A stretch of DNA of 64,000 bases from Erythrobacter sp. GTDB taxonomy: Bacteria > Pseudomonadota > Alphaproteobacteria > Sphingomonadales > Sphingomonadaceae. The stretch lies in NCBI RefSeq assembly GCF_035194505.1, contig NZ_CP136573.1, positions 2,777,001-2,841,000 on the forward strand, in the 5' to 3' direction. Positions 37,229 through 46,802 of the stretch are shown here, in pieces. Below the pieces are notes generated by a model. It had not been told where the DNA came from. It was given only the letters and a program-made list of their open reading frames with translations, and searched no databases. The position numbers and the translations under genes were made by a program. Each line of letters starts with the position of its first letter. The stretch's first letter is position 1.

Positions 37229-40200
37229 ATGAAGAAATTTCAGAGCAATTCGCTGAAGACGCTGGCCTTCTCGGCCTCGGCTATCGCCTTTGTTGTGGCT
37301 GGCCCGGTGTGGGCGCAGGACGCCGAGGAGCAGCCGGAAGAGGAAGAAAAGGTCGAAGTCGCGACTGACGCCTCGGGCCGTTCGGACGCGAAGCAGGGCA
37401 ACATCACGGTTACCGGTTCGCGTATCGTCCGCGACACCTACAGCTCGATCTCGCCGCTTCAGGTGCTCTCGACCGAAAACCAGCAGGCCGTCGGCGCGTT
37501 TGACCCGGCGCAGATCCTGCAGCGTTCGGAAGCCGCCTCCGGCACCCAGATCGATGCGACCTTCCAGGGCTTCGTGCTCAACAACGGCCCGGGTTCGCAG
37601 ACCATCAACCTGCGCGGCGTTGGTGCCAACCGTACGCTGGTGCTCGCCAACGGCCGTCGTATCGCACCGGCCGGTGTGGAAGGCGCGCCGACCAGCGTGT
37701 CGATCAACCTCATCCCGGCCACGATCGTTGACCGTTACGACATCCTCACCGACGGTGCTTCGTCGGTCTATGGTTCGGACGCGGTCGCGGGCGTGATCAA
37801 CGTCATCCTGCGCAAGGACTTCGATGGCCTCGAAATCCAGGCCAACGGCGACATCAACCCGCAGGGCGAAGGCGAAGACTACTCGGTCAGCGCTGCCTGG
37901 GGCTTCAACACCGACCGTGCCGTGTTCGGTATCGCTGCCGAATACCGCAAGCGTGAAGAGTGGAAGGCGCGTGACCGTGACTTCCTCGCCGGTTGCAGCA
38001 CCAACCTCGAAGAAGATGCCGAAGGCAACATCTACCGCCTCGGCATCTCGGACAACCAGCTGATCCGTTCGCGCACCAACAACCGCGTTGGCGCTTCGGA
38101 AAGCGATTGCACCGTTTCGGGTATCTCGGGCCGCGTCTTCCTGCCTTCGGCACGTGCGGGTTCGGTCTACTTCCCGGCCAACGGCAACATCCGCAACTTC
38201 CCGAATGATCCGATCACCGGCCGTCCGTTCAACTTCGGTGACAACGCCAACGCCTTCGGTGTCGATCTCGACGTCAACAACGACGGCATCAACGATGTCG
38301 ACTTCCAGAACGTCAACATCAACGGCAGCGTCGAGGAACAGAACCGCACGATCGTTTCGGGTGAAGACCTGATCAACGTGTTCGCCTACGGGGAATACAC
38401 CTTCCCGGGCGAAGCGAACATCACGCCCTTCTTCGAAGCGCAGTACACCCGTTCGGAAATCAAGAACACCGGCGCGGGCAACCCGCAGCTGTTCCCGTTC
38501 GTTCCGGCGGCCAACCGTTTCAACCCCTGTAACTTTGTCACCAACCCCAACGGCGTCGACTGCCGTTCGGTCGACAACGCGATCAACGGGCTGACCAACG
38601 GTGTTGCGCCCGCTCTCTCGACCGGCCTGCGCTTCGCGGTGCAGCCGATCGTGTCGATCGTGGGTGACCGCAACAACTTCGAAGTGACGCAGGAGCAGAT
38701 GCGCGGCGTCCTCGGTGTGCGCGGCGACCTGCCCTTTATCGGTTCGAGCTGGACCTTCGAAGTGGCCGGCAGCTACTCGCGTTCGGAAGGCAAGTCCTCG
38801 CGTCTGGGGATCCGTGAAGACCGTCTCGCGCTCGCCATGGGTCTCGACCCGACGGCCGATTACAACGGCGACGGCATCTTCGATAACGACCGTGACGGCA
38901 TCGCCGACGACTACAACAACGGCCTTCAGGTCGGCATCGGCAACCCGCTCTACATCGGCGAGTGTAATGCTGCCGGTCTGCGCAACCCCGGTCTGGCCGC
39001 GCCCGACCTCGTTGCCGGCTGCGTCCCCGTGAACCTGTTCGCACCGAGCGTGCTGACCGGCGCCGTGGGCGACTTCGCCACCCAGGCCGAACGCGATTAC
39101 CTGTTCGGTTCGCGCGACTTCAACACCATCTACGAACAGACCCTGCTGTCGGCATACGTTACCGGCGACCTGTTCGAACTCCCCGCCGGCCCGGTCGGCG
39201 TGGTGCTCGGTGGTGAATGGCGCGAGGACAAGATCGACTCGCAGCCCAGCTTCGTGGCTTCGAACGGTCTGTTCTGGGGCTTCTTCGCTGACGGCGGCGC
39301 CAACGGTTCCAAGTGGATCCGTGAACTCTTCGGCGAAATCGACCTCCCGCTCATGGCGGGCAAGCCGATGGTCGAAGAACTGACCGTCAACGTCTCGGGC
39401 CGTATCACCGACGAAGAGTTCTACGGCACCAACGGCACCTTCGCCCTGAAGGGTGGCTGGCGTCCGGTGGCTCCGCTGCTGTTCAAGTTCAGCTACGGCA
39501 CCTCGTTCCGTGCGCCGAACCTGCGCGAGAATTTCCTGCGTGCACAGTCGGGCTTCACCCAGCTTTCGGACCCCTGTGCGGTTCCGACGGCTGCCTTCGT
39601 GAACTTTGCCTACCGTCCCGAGCTCGACACGCGCGAGCCGTTCATTCTCGCCAACTGCCGCCGTGAAGGTCGTGACCCGACCCGCGTCGGTATCGATGGC
39701 CAGAACCTGAACACGCAGCAGCTCGTCAGCGCGGAAATCACCCAGGGCGGTTCGCTCGACATCCGCGCGGAAACCTCGCGTTCGATCACCACCGGTTTCG
39801 CATTCGAAGAAGATTGGGCGAGCGGCTTCCGCTTCGCGTTCAACTTCAACTACTACGACATCAAGGTGAAGGGCGCGATCGTCGAGCCGGGCGGTGCGTT
39901 CATCGTGGCTGACTGCTACCTGCGCGATGACACGGCCCGCAGCGAGTTCTGCGACCGTATCGACGTCAACAACACGGATCGCCAGCTGATCCGCGGTGTG
40001 CGCGCCGGCTTCCTCAACCGCGACGTTGAAGCGGTTCGCGGGATCGATCTGAACACGACCTTCGGCTATCCGCTGCAGATCGGTGAGGAAACCTTCGATC
40101 TGTCGCTCAACCTGGTGGCCAACAAGCTGCTCGAGCGTTCGAACATCCAGCGCACCGGTGTCAGCACCTTTGTGGAAACGGACTTCACCGACCGTTTCGG

Positions 40201-40663
40201 CTTCCCCGACTGGACCGGCCGCGCCACCTTCGGCGCGCGCTGGGAAGACTTCCTGTTCACCTACCAGATCCGTTACATCGACGCGATCGGCAACTCCCTG
40301 AACGGCGTGGGCTGGCGTGATCGTGTCACCTTTGGTGACGCGTTCAACCGCGGGCCTGAAGGCGGCGTTGCGGCCTTCTCCCCGACCTGCCTTGGTCGCG
40401 GTTCGGCCAACGGTGTTGTGGCTGGTGACGGGCTGTTCTGTCGCCCGGTCGGCACCGCGCCCGAGTACTTCGAGCACACCACCTCGGTGCGCTGGGACAA
40501 CGGCGACCTGCGTTTGATCGCCGGTATCCGCAACCTCTTCGACACGGCTCCGCCGCTGGTGTCGCCGCGTTCCGGCGTCCTCCAGATCGCGAACACGCCG
40601 ATCGGTAACGGTTACGACCTCGAAGGCCGTGAATTCTTCGCTCAGCTGCTCTACCGCTTCTGA
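37229..40663 (+). CDS. TonB-dependent outer membrane receptor (large)
   Basis: A 1144-residue receptor. Signal peptide ending near 'AGPVWAQ', an acidic linker, a TonB box-like 'NITVTGSRI', a plug domain ('LRGVGANRTLVLANGRRI' and 'GASSVYGSDAVAGVINVILR'), then a 22-strand barrel ending in 'FFAQLLYRF'. It would import a ligand using TonB energy; the ligand is unknown. An S9 peptidase gene follows, which suggests peptide uptake. The gene uses CGT for Arg much more often than its neighbours, a sign of high expression. The ATG at 37229 has GGAG 8 bases upstream. Confidence 0.93.
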   Translation: MKKFQSNSLKTLAFSASAIAFVVAGPVWAQDAEEQPEEEEKVEVATDASGRSDAKQGNITVTGSRIVRDTYSSISPLQVLSTENQQAVGAFDPAQILQRSEAASGTQIDATFQGFVLNNGPGSQTINLRGVGANRTLVLANGRRIAPAGVEGAPTSVSINLIPATIVDRYDILTDGASSVYGSDAVAGVINVILRKDFDGLEIQANGDINPQGEGEDYSVSAAWGFNTDRAVFGIAAEYRKREEWKARDRDFLAGCSTNLEEDAEGNIYRLGISDNQLIRSRTNNRVGASESDCTVSGISGRVFLPSARAGSVYFPANGNIRNFPNDPITGRPFNFGDNANAFGVDLDVNNDGINDVDFQNVNINGSVEEQNRTIVSGEDLINVFAYGEYTFPGEANITPFFEAQYTRSEIKNTGAGNPQLFPFVPAANRFNPCNFVTNPNGVDCRSVDNAINGLTNGVAPALSTGLRFAVQPIVSIVGDRNNFEVTQEQMRGVLGVRGDLPFIGSSWTFEVAGSYSRSEGKSSRLGIREDRLALAMGLDPTADYNGDGIFDNDRDGIADDYNNGLQVGIGNPLYIGECNAAGLRNPGLAAPDLVAGCVPVNLFAPSVLTGAVGDFATQAERDYLFGSRDFNTIYEQTLLSAYVTGDLFELPAGPVGVVLGGEWREDKIDSQPSFVASNGLFWGFFADGGANGSKWIRELFGEIDLPLMAGKPMVEELTVNVSGRITDEEFYGTNGTFALKGGWRPVAPLLFKFSYGTSFRAPNLRENFLRAQSGFTQLSDPCAVPTAAFVNFAYRPELDTREPFILANCRREGRDPTRVGIDGQNLNTQQLVSAEITQGGSLDIRAETSRSITTGFAFEEDWASGFRFAFNFNYYDIKVKGAIVEPGGAFIVADCYLRDDTARSEFCDRIDVNNTDRQLIRGVRAGFLNRDVEAVRGIDLNTTFGYPLQIGEETFDLSLNLVANKLLERSNIQRTGVSTFVETDFTDRFGFPDWTGRATFGARWEDFLFTYQIRYIDAIGNSLNGVGWRDRVTFGDAFNRGPEGGVAAFSPTCLGRGSANGVVAGDGLFCRPVGTAPEYFEHTTSVRWDNGDLRLIAGIRNLFDTAPPLVSPRSGVLQIANTPIGNGYDLEGREFFAQLLYRF

Positions 40664-40691
40664 TCGCAGAATGAACTGACCGTTCAAAATG

Positions 40692-40729
40692 AAGCGGCCT
40701 CTCGGTACTTGCCGAGGGGCCGCTTTTTT
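40692..40729 (+). terminator. strong terminator after TonB receptor 1
   Basis: A 14-bp stem with one G-U pair (AAGCGGCCTCTCGG / CCGAGGGGCCGCTT), a 6-nt loop and six T. Confidence 0.93.
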
Positions 40730-40817
40730 GTTGAAATACGAAGGTGTCTGCCGCTTTGCAGCTGCGCCGATCCGGCCCGCGTCTTAGTCTGACATTGACC
40801 ATGGAAGATGTGATCCC

Positions 40818-42818
40818 ATGAAACTTCTCAAAGCCCCCCTCATGGCCGCAATGGCCGGCGTTTCGGTTATCGGCCTTTCTCTCGTCGGCGGCGCCGATAC
40901 GCAGGCGCAATCGACTGCCAGCGTTCCGGTCGACGTCTGGGCGCTGCGCGATGTCGTCAACGCCGTGCAGATCTCGCCTGATGGCAAGCACCTGCTGGTC
41001 CACAAGGTGGAAAGCAGGGACGGTCAGTACCTGCTCGAGATCTACAAGACCGACGATCTGTCAAAGCCCTTCCGCCGCCTCAACGCCGATCCGATGGAGA
41101 TCCTGAGCGCGCAATGGGTCAGCAATGAATTCATTTTCGGCTCGGCCTGGCAGGTCAAGCGTTCGACGGTGAAGGGGCCGGAAGAGGATGTGCGCGACTA
41201 TCTCGCCTATTCCTACAGCCTCGCGGAGAACAAGTTCAGCCGTGTCGACGGCAATTTCGGCATCGTCAACACGCTCCCCAATGATCCCGATCACGTGCTG
41301 ATCAGCACCGGTTCGGCGGTGTCCGATCCGACCGGCGTCGATCCGCTGGCCGCGTTCCGTCCGCGCTCCTACTACAAGTTCAACCTCAAGACCGGCACGC
41401 GCGAACTGGTGTTGCGCACGGGCGGCAAGATCCGCAGCGTTTCGACGTGGGATAACAACGGCAACCCGCGCTTCGCCGTTTCGCCCGACACGGCGGCCGG
41501 CAAGTACATCTACTACTACCGCAAGCCCGGAGACAGCGACTGGACCAAGTTCCAGGAGCTCGACATCGAGGATCCCAAGAACACCTATCGCGTGCTCAGC
41601 GGGTTCCACGGGGTCGTCGGCTTCGATCCCGACAATCCCAACCTCGGCTATCTGATCGACAATCCCAATGGCGAGGACAAGGCCGGGCTCTACGAGTTCG
41701 ACTTCACCACGGGGCAGATCGGCAAGAAGCTGTTCCAGGCCGAAGATGCCGACGTGACGGGAGTGCAGTTCCACTCGATCCCCGGCAACGAGAAGCTCGT
41801 CGCCGCCCGCTATCCCGGCGCGCGGATGGAGCGGTTCTGGTTCGACGAAGAGGAAAAGGCGCTCCATGAAGCGCTCGAAAAGCAAATCCCCTATGCCTGG
41901 CAGTATCGCATCGCCAGCCGTTCGCTCGACGGACAGACCATGGTCGTCACCAACTCCGGACCGCACGATCCGGGCTCGTTCTGGCTGGTGAAGGATGGCC
42001 GTCTCGCCAAGCTCGGCAGCCGCAACCCGCTGGTCAATCCCGAGCAGCTCGCAGATGTGAAGTACATCCGCTACAAGGCGCGCGACGGGATGATCATTCC
42101 CGGCTACGTCACCATGCCCAAGGGCAAGGGGCCATTCCCGCTGATTGTCCAGCACAATGGCGGCCCGGCCGTGAATGGCATGGTCAGCTATGACGAATGG
42201 GGCCAGATGCTGGCCAATGCCGGCTACATGGTGTTCCACCCCGAAAACCGCATCTCGACCGGCTGGGGCCAGAAGCATTTCGATGCCGGCTACATGCAGC
42301 ACGGGCTGGCAATGCAGGACGACAAGGATGACGGGGTCAAGTACCTGATCGAACAGGGGCTTGCCGATCCCAACCGGGTGGCCTTCTTCGGCTGGTCCTA
42401 TGGCGGCTACTCCGCGCTGGTGTCACTGAGCCGCGACGAGCAGCTCTACCAGTGCGCGATTGCCGGCGCTGCCGTCGCCGACGCCGAGAAGCAGTATCTC
42501 GGCCGGCGTGACCCGACTCTCAAGACGCTCGACGAATGGAACCGCCATCGCGGCGGCACCACCGTCAACCCGATCAGTGAAGTGGCCAAGGTCAACATCC
42601 CGTTGCTGATGATCCATGGCGATGTCGATCGGCGCGTGATGTACTACCACCTGAAGGACTACCAGAAGGCTTTCGAGGCCGCAGGCAAGACGGGCGAATT
42701 CATCACGTTGAAGGGGGCGGACCACTTCTACAACACGCTGATGTTCACCCACCAGCAGCAGCTCTACACGAAGATGCTCGACTACCTCGCCAATGATTGC
42801 GGTCCGGGCGGACTGTAA
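40818..42818 (+). CDS. S9 family (prolyl oligopeptidase-type) serine peptidase, exported
   Basis: A 666-residue protein with a signal peptide (cleavage near 'ADTQAQS'), an N-terminal beta-propeller and a C-terminal alpha/beta hydrolase domain. The nucleophile elbow 'GWSYGGYS' has Ser527, the Asp is in 'HGDVDRRV' (Asp604) and the His in 'GADHF' (His636), so the triad is complete. It cleaves peptides in the periplasm. It follows a TonB receptor but is separated from it by a strong terminator, so it probably has its own promoter. Similar enzymes beside TonB receptors in sphingomonads include lasso-peptide isopeptidases; no lasso precursor is seen here. Confidence 0.93.
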   Translation: MKLLKAPLMAAMAGVSVIGLSLVGGADTQAQSTASVPVDVWALRDVVNAVQISPDGKHLLVHKVESRDGQYLLEIYKTDDLSKPFRRLNADPMEILSAQWVSNEFIFGSAWQVKRSTVKGPEEDVRDYLAYSYSLAENKFSRVDGNFGIVNTLPNDPDHVLISTGSAVSDPTGVDPLAAFRPRSYYKFNLKTGTRELVLRTGGKIRSVSTWDNNGNPRFAVSPDTAAGKYIYYYRKPGDSDWTKFQELDIEDPKNTYRVLSGFHGVVGFDPDNPNLGYLIDNPNGEDKAGLYEFDFTTGQIGKKLFQAEDADVTGVQFHSIPGNEKLVAARYPGARMERFWFDEEEKALHEALEKQIPYAWQYRIASRSLDGQTMVVTNSGPHDPGSFWLVKDGRLAKLGSRNPLVNPEQLADVKYIRYKARDGMIIPGYVTMPKGKGPFPLIVQHNGGPAVNGMVSYDEWGQMLANAGYMVFHPENRISTGWGQKHFDAGYMQHGLAMQDDKDDGVKYLIEQGLADPNRVAFFGWSYGGYSALVSLSRDEQLYQCAIAGAAVADAEKQYLGRRDPTLKTLDEWNRHRGGTTVNPISEVAKVNIPLLMIHGDVDRRVMYYHLKDYQKAFEAAGKTGEFITLKGADHFYNTLMFTHQQQLYTKMLDYLANDCGPGGL

Positions 42819-42838
42819 CCGCGCCGGATGAGGGCATG

Positions 42839-42872
42839 AAAAAAGGGGCTCGGCCGCGAGGCCGGGCCCCTT
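42839..42872. terminator. bidirectional terminator
   Basis: A 13-bp stem with one G-U pair (AAGGGGCTCGGCC / GGCCGGGCCCCTT) and a GCGA tetraloop between two convergent genes. Six T on the minus side, TTCGCTTT on the plus side. Confidence 0.88.
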
Positions 42873-42896
42873 CGCTTTGCGCCACAGCGCCTGAGC

Positions 42897-43448
42897 CTAT
42901 TCGACGCGGCGTCCCTTGACCCCGATCGCGCCGTTGATGCGAATGAAATAGTAGCCGAGCGAGGCCTTCTTGAAGACTACCTTGTCGCCCGATTTGATCG
43001 GCGGGATCTTGCGTGGGGGATTGTTGATCTCCCACACCGCGCCTTCCACCGTGGTGAAGCGCCATGTGCTCTGCCCGCTCTGGCGACCGCTGGAGATGGT
43101 GGTCTCGAACAGGTCAGTGAGCTCTTCCTCGTCCTTGCCGTCGCCTCTCAGGATCGCGATGTCGGGCATGGTGATGCCGAACAGCTGGCGGCGGGTCTTG
43201 CGCACCTCCTCGCGGCTGACGACTTTCACATCGCCCGCATCGCTGGCCGAGACGATCGCGCCGACCTTGGCGTCATAGCAGGCGAGCCGCTCGGCCTCGT
43301 CGGTGATCGCACGGCAGGCCTTGAGCTGGGCGAGATAATCGGCGTCCTGCGCGGCAGCGGGAACGGGCGCGGCGAGGGTCAGCAGCCCCGCAGCTCCGGC
43401 GGTGCACAGCGCCGTCAGGCGGATGGTCGGCCTCAGTCTCGTCATCAT
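42897..43448 (-). CDS. periplasmic hypothetical protein
   Basis: A 183-residue protein with a signal peptide ('GLLTLAAPVPAAAQ'). It then has the motif 'LKACRAITDEAERLACYDA', a C-x(11)-C pair common at the N-terminus of many small proteobacterial periplasmic proteins. The rest is beta-rich ('STWRFTTVEGAVWEINN', 'FKKASLGYYFIRINGA'), like a small OB or SH3-type barrel. Function unknown. Two adjacent ATG codons (43448, 43445) follow AGGGAGAGGA; either may be used. It is divergent from TonB receptor 2 and convergent with the S9 gene. Confidence 0.85.
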   Translation of the reverse strand: MMTRLRPTIRLTALCTAGAAGLLTLAAPVPAAAQDADYLAQLKACRAITDEAERLACYDAKVGAIVSASDAGDVKVVSREEVRKTRRQLFGITMPDIAILRGDGKDEEELTDLFETTISSGRQSGQSTWRFTTVEGAVWEINNPPRKIPPIKSGDKVVFKKASLGYYFIRINGAIGVKGRRVE

Positions 43449-43723
43449 GTCCTCTCCCTTGCTGCGCACCGCCGAAAGACGGATTTGCGCGCCTGCATTA
43501 CGCCCTTGCGCAGCATTATTGCCAAACGGGGACGAGATAAAGCCGCACTGAAATCAGAGTGTCGCCAGAATGCAACAGTTCCTTCGCATCTCGAAACGCG
43601 TCGCATCGGCATGATTGCGATGAATGCATCGAATGACCTAGAGGAGCGCCATCCGGGCATCCGCCCGTGACTTTGGATAGCGTGCGCCGGATCTTTCGGC
43701 GTGCGTGCATCAAGGGGACAAAA

Positions 43724-46684
43724 ATGACTCGTTTCAACAAGGCTTCGCTCCTCGCGGGCACGATCATGGCCGGTGCCATGTTCTCCGCGCCTGCCTATGC
43801 GCAGGACGCCGATGTGACCACCGCTGAACAGCCGGCTGAAGAGCAGGCGATCCTGGTCACCGGTTCGCGCATTCAGCGCACCGATCTCAACTCGACCAGC
43901 CCGGTCGCAGTCGTTTCGCCCGAAGAGTTCCGTCTGACCGGTGCGGTCAACGTCGAGCAGGTGCTGAACACGCTGCCGCAAATCCTTCCCGGTGTGACCG
44001 GCTTCTCGAACAACCCCGGCAACGGCGCCGTTACGCTGAACCTGCGTAACCTCGCTGCCACCCGCACCCTGGTGCTGGTCAACGGCCGCCGCTGGATGTT
44101 CTACGATACCAACCAGATCGTCGACCTCAACACCATCCCGCAGTTCCTGCTGGGCGGCGTTGAAGTGGTGACCGGCGGCGCCTCGGCCGTTTACGGTTCG
44201 GACGCTGTTGCCGGCGTCGTCAACTTCAAGCTGCGTGACATCGAAGGTCTCGAGCTCGGCGGCAGCTACTCGCTGACCGGCCGCGGCGATGCGGGCCGTT
44301 ACCAGTTCAACGCTGCCATCGGTTCGTCGTTCGACGACGGCCGCGGCGCGGTGACGATGTTCGCCAACTACACCCGTCGTGAGGCGGTGTTCCAGGACGC
44401 GCGTGAATTCTCCGAGCGTGCAGGCGGCGACGGCTGTATCGTTCCGGGCAGCACCGGCCGCGGTGACATCGGTAGGCCGAACCCGACCGGCATCTCTGCT
44501 GCAACCTGCCTTGCACGCGCTGGTGAACTCGGCTTCATTCCGCAGGGTTCGGCGACCACGCCGACTGGCACCTTCACCGCAGGCGGCACCAGCTACATCT
44601 TCAACCCGAACGGTGGCGGTTCGCGGACCTTCCAGGATCCGGCTGACCTCTACAACTTCGCGCCGGACAACTACCTGCAGCTGCCGCAAGAGCGTTACCT
44701 GATCGGTGCCTATGGCCACTACGAGTTCTCCGATGGCATCGAAGCCTATTCGGAACTGTCGTTCGTGCGCAACAACGTCAGCCAGGAACTCGCGCCGACC
44801 CCGGCCGGGATTTCGGCTCCGCTGTTCGTCAACAGCCCGTTCTTCAATGATCAGACCCGCGCGCTGCTTAACCTGAACCCGGTGAGCACCACCGCTGGCC
44901 CGACCCTCGGGAACGCGCTGTACCGGCAGACTTCGGTCAGCTTCCGCTTCAACGACATCGGTTCGCGTAACTCGGAATTCAGCCGTGAGGCGTTCCGCGT
45001 GCTCGGCGGTGTCCGTGGCAGCATCACCGACAACATCAACTTCGATGCGTTCTACTCGTACTCGCGCACGACCAACACCAACATCCAGAAGGGCAACATC
45101 TCGTCCAGCCGTTTCCGTAACGCGCTGACCGTGGAATTCGTGCCCGGCAGCACCACCGAGATTCGCTGCCAGGATGCGGCGGCCCGTGCGGCCGGCTGTG
45201 TGCCGCTGAACATCTTCGGTAATGGTCTCGCCAGCCGGGCGGCGCTCAACTACCTCGCCATCCAGGCGACCAACATCACCACCTCGGAACTGAAGAACGC
45301 CGTGGCCTCGGTCAACGGTACCCTCTTCAACCTCGGCTTCGGTGCGGATGATGTCGGCTTCGCGGCCGGTGTCGAATACCGCAGCATGGGTTCGGAATTC
45401 ATTCCCGACACCTTCCTGGCCTCGGGCGACGTGCTCGGCTTCAACGCCGGCCTGCCGACCACTGGTGGCTACAACGTGAAGGAAGTCTTCGGCGAAGTCC
45501 GCGTTCCGATCGTCGAGGATGGCTTCATCCACGCGCTCGAAGTCAACGGTGCGTTCCGTTATTCGGACTACTCGCTGGATCGCGTCGGCGGCAACTGGAC
45601 CTACAACTTCGGCGGCGAATTCGCTCCGATCGAGGACATCCGCTTCCGCGGCCAGTACTCGCGTGCGGTTCGCGCTCCGAACGTGCAGGATCTGTTCGGC
45701 GGCGCCTCGACCGGCTTCCCGGGCGCGATCGATCCCTGTTCGGATCGTGGTCCGGCGTCGGATCGTACCGATGCTCTGCGTGCCTTCTGTATCGCTTCGG
45801 GCGTGCCGGCTGCGGCCGTTTTCACCCGCGGTGTGCAGCCGAACGCGCAGATCCAGGCCGACTTCGGCGGTAACCCGAACGTGGGCGAGGAAACCTCCGA
45901 CACCTTCACCGTCGGTGCTGTCATCCGTCCGCGCTTCATTCCGCGTCTGAACGTCACGGTCGACTACTTCAACATCAAGGTTGAAGACACCATCGGCACT
46001 CGTCTGGGCGGGATGAACACCGCGCTTTCGATCTGCTTCAACACCGTGCGCAACGCTGCCGATCCGTCGTGCCAGATCTTCGCTGGCCGTCGTAACCCGA
46101 CCACCGGTGCTCTGGGTCTGACCGTCGGTGGTCAGAACGCCTCGTTCGTGCAGGACAACGTGGGCAAGCTCGAAACCAGCGGTATCGACTTCCAGGTCGA
46201 CTACACCCTGCCGCTGTTCAACGGCGAACTCGGCCTGTTCTACCTCGGCACCTACCTCGACAAGTTCCGCAACACCCCGGTGGCTGTGCTGCCGCTGCGC
46301 GAGAACATCACCGAAGGCACCTTCGGCCTCCCCGAGTACCGTCACAACATGCGTGTGACCTACACCCAGGGTCCGGCTCTGGTGTCGCTGCGTTGGCGCT
46401 ACGAAGGTGCTACCGAAGACTTCCGCGTGCGGAACACCTTCGACGGCAACAACCGCGTGCCGAACGCTGCTCTGCCGCGTCCGAACATCAGCGCTTGGAA
46501 CTACATCGATCTCGCTGTCGGCTTCGACATAGACGAGCGCATGACCATCAACGCTGGTGTGAACAACGTGTTCGACAAGCAGCCGCCGGTTCTCGGTTCG
46601 GCTGCCGAGCAGGCCAACACTCTGCCGAGCTTCTTCGACGTGCTCGGCCGCGACTTCTTCATGGGCGTGAACTTCCGGTTCTAA
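43724..46684 (+). CDS. TonB-dependent outer membrane receptor (second)
   Basis: A 986-residue receptor: signal peptide ending 'SAPAYAQ', TonB box-like 'AILVTGSRIQRTD', plug domain ('LRNLAATRTLVLVNGRRW', 'GASAVYGSDAVAGVVNFKLR') and a barrel ending in 'FFMGVNFRF'. It is a paralogue of the receptor at 37.2 kb, with the same strong use of CGT codons. Two oxygenase genes converge on it. Ligand unknown. The ATG at 43724 has AAGGGG 7 bases upstream. Confidence 0.93.
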   Translation: MTRFNKASLLAGTIMAGAMFSAPAYAQDADVTTAEQPAEEQAILVTGSRIQRTDLNSTSPVAVVSPEEFRLTGAVNVEQVLNTLPQILPGVTGFSNNPGNGAVTLNLRNLAATRTLVLVNGRRWMFYDTNQIVDLNTIPQFLLGGVEVVTGGASAVYGSDAVAGVVNFKLRDIEGLELGGSYSLTGRGDAGRYQFNAAIGSSFDDGRGAVTMFANYTRREAVFQDAREFSERAGGDGCIVPGSTGRGDIGRPNPTGISAATCLARAGELGFIPQGSATTPTGTFTAGGTSYIFNPNGGGSRTFQDPADLYNFAPDNYLQLPQERYLIGAYGHYEFSDGIEAYSELSFVRNNVSQELAPTPAGISAPLFVNSPFFNDQTRALLNLNPVSTTAGPTLGNALYRQTSVSFRFNDIGSRNSEFSREAFRVLGGVRGSITDNINFDAFYSYSRTTNTNIQKGNISSSRFRNALTVEFVPGSTTEIRCQDAAARAAGCVPLNIFGNGLASRAALNYLAIQATNITTSELKNAVASVNGTLFNLGFGADDVGFAAGVEYRSMGSEFIPDTFLASGDVLGFNAGLPTTGGYNVKEVFGEVRVPIVEDGFIHALEVNGAFRYSDYSLDRVGGNWTYNFGGEFAPIEDIRFRGQYSRAVRAPNVQDLFGGASTGFPGAIDPCSDRGPASDRTDALRAFCIASGVPAAAVFTRGVQPNAQIQADFGGNPNVGEETSDTFTVGAVIRPRFIPRLNVTVDYFNIKVEDTIGTRLGGMNTALSICFNTVRNAADPSCQIFAGRRNPTTGALGLTVGGQNASFVQDNVGKLETSGIDFQVDYTLPLFNGELGLFYLGTYLDKFRNTPVAVLPLRENITEGTFGLPEYRHNMRVTYTQGPALVSLRWRYEGATEDFRVRNTFDGNNRVPNAALPRPNISAWNYIDLAVGFDIDERMTINAGVNNVFDKQPPVLGSAAEQANTLPSFFDVLGRDFFMGVNFRF

Positions 46685-46711
46685 TCCCTGCGGAAACGCG
46701 AAACGCAAAAG

Positions 46712-46749
46712 AAGGGCGGTGGACCGGAAGGTCCGCCGCCTTTTCTTTT
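46712..46749 (+). terminator. terminator after TonB receptor 2
   Basis: An 11-bp stem with one G-U pair (GGCGGTGGACC / GGTCCGCCGCC), GGAA tetraloop, then TTTTCTTTT. Confidence 0.92.
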
Positions 46750-46802
46750 GCCTGCAAGAAGTCGCAGCCGGGGCGAGGGCGCGTCCGACCTCGGGTTCGG
46801 TC

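Noticed and set aside
37157..40687. An antisense open frame of 1176 codons across TonB receptor 1
   Set aside because: It mirrors the receptor codons, has low-complexity Arg/Asp/Val composition and no domain. The receptor on the plus strand has clear motifs, ribosome site and terminator.
43445..46708. An antisense open frame of 1087 codons across TonB receptor 2
   Set aside because: Same reasoning; it is a shadow of the GC-biased codon pattern on the plus strand.
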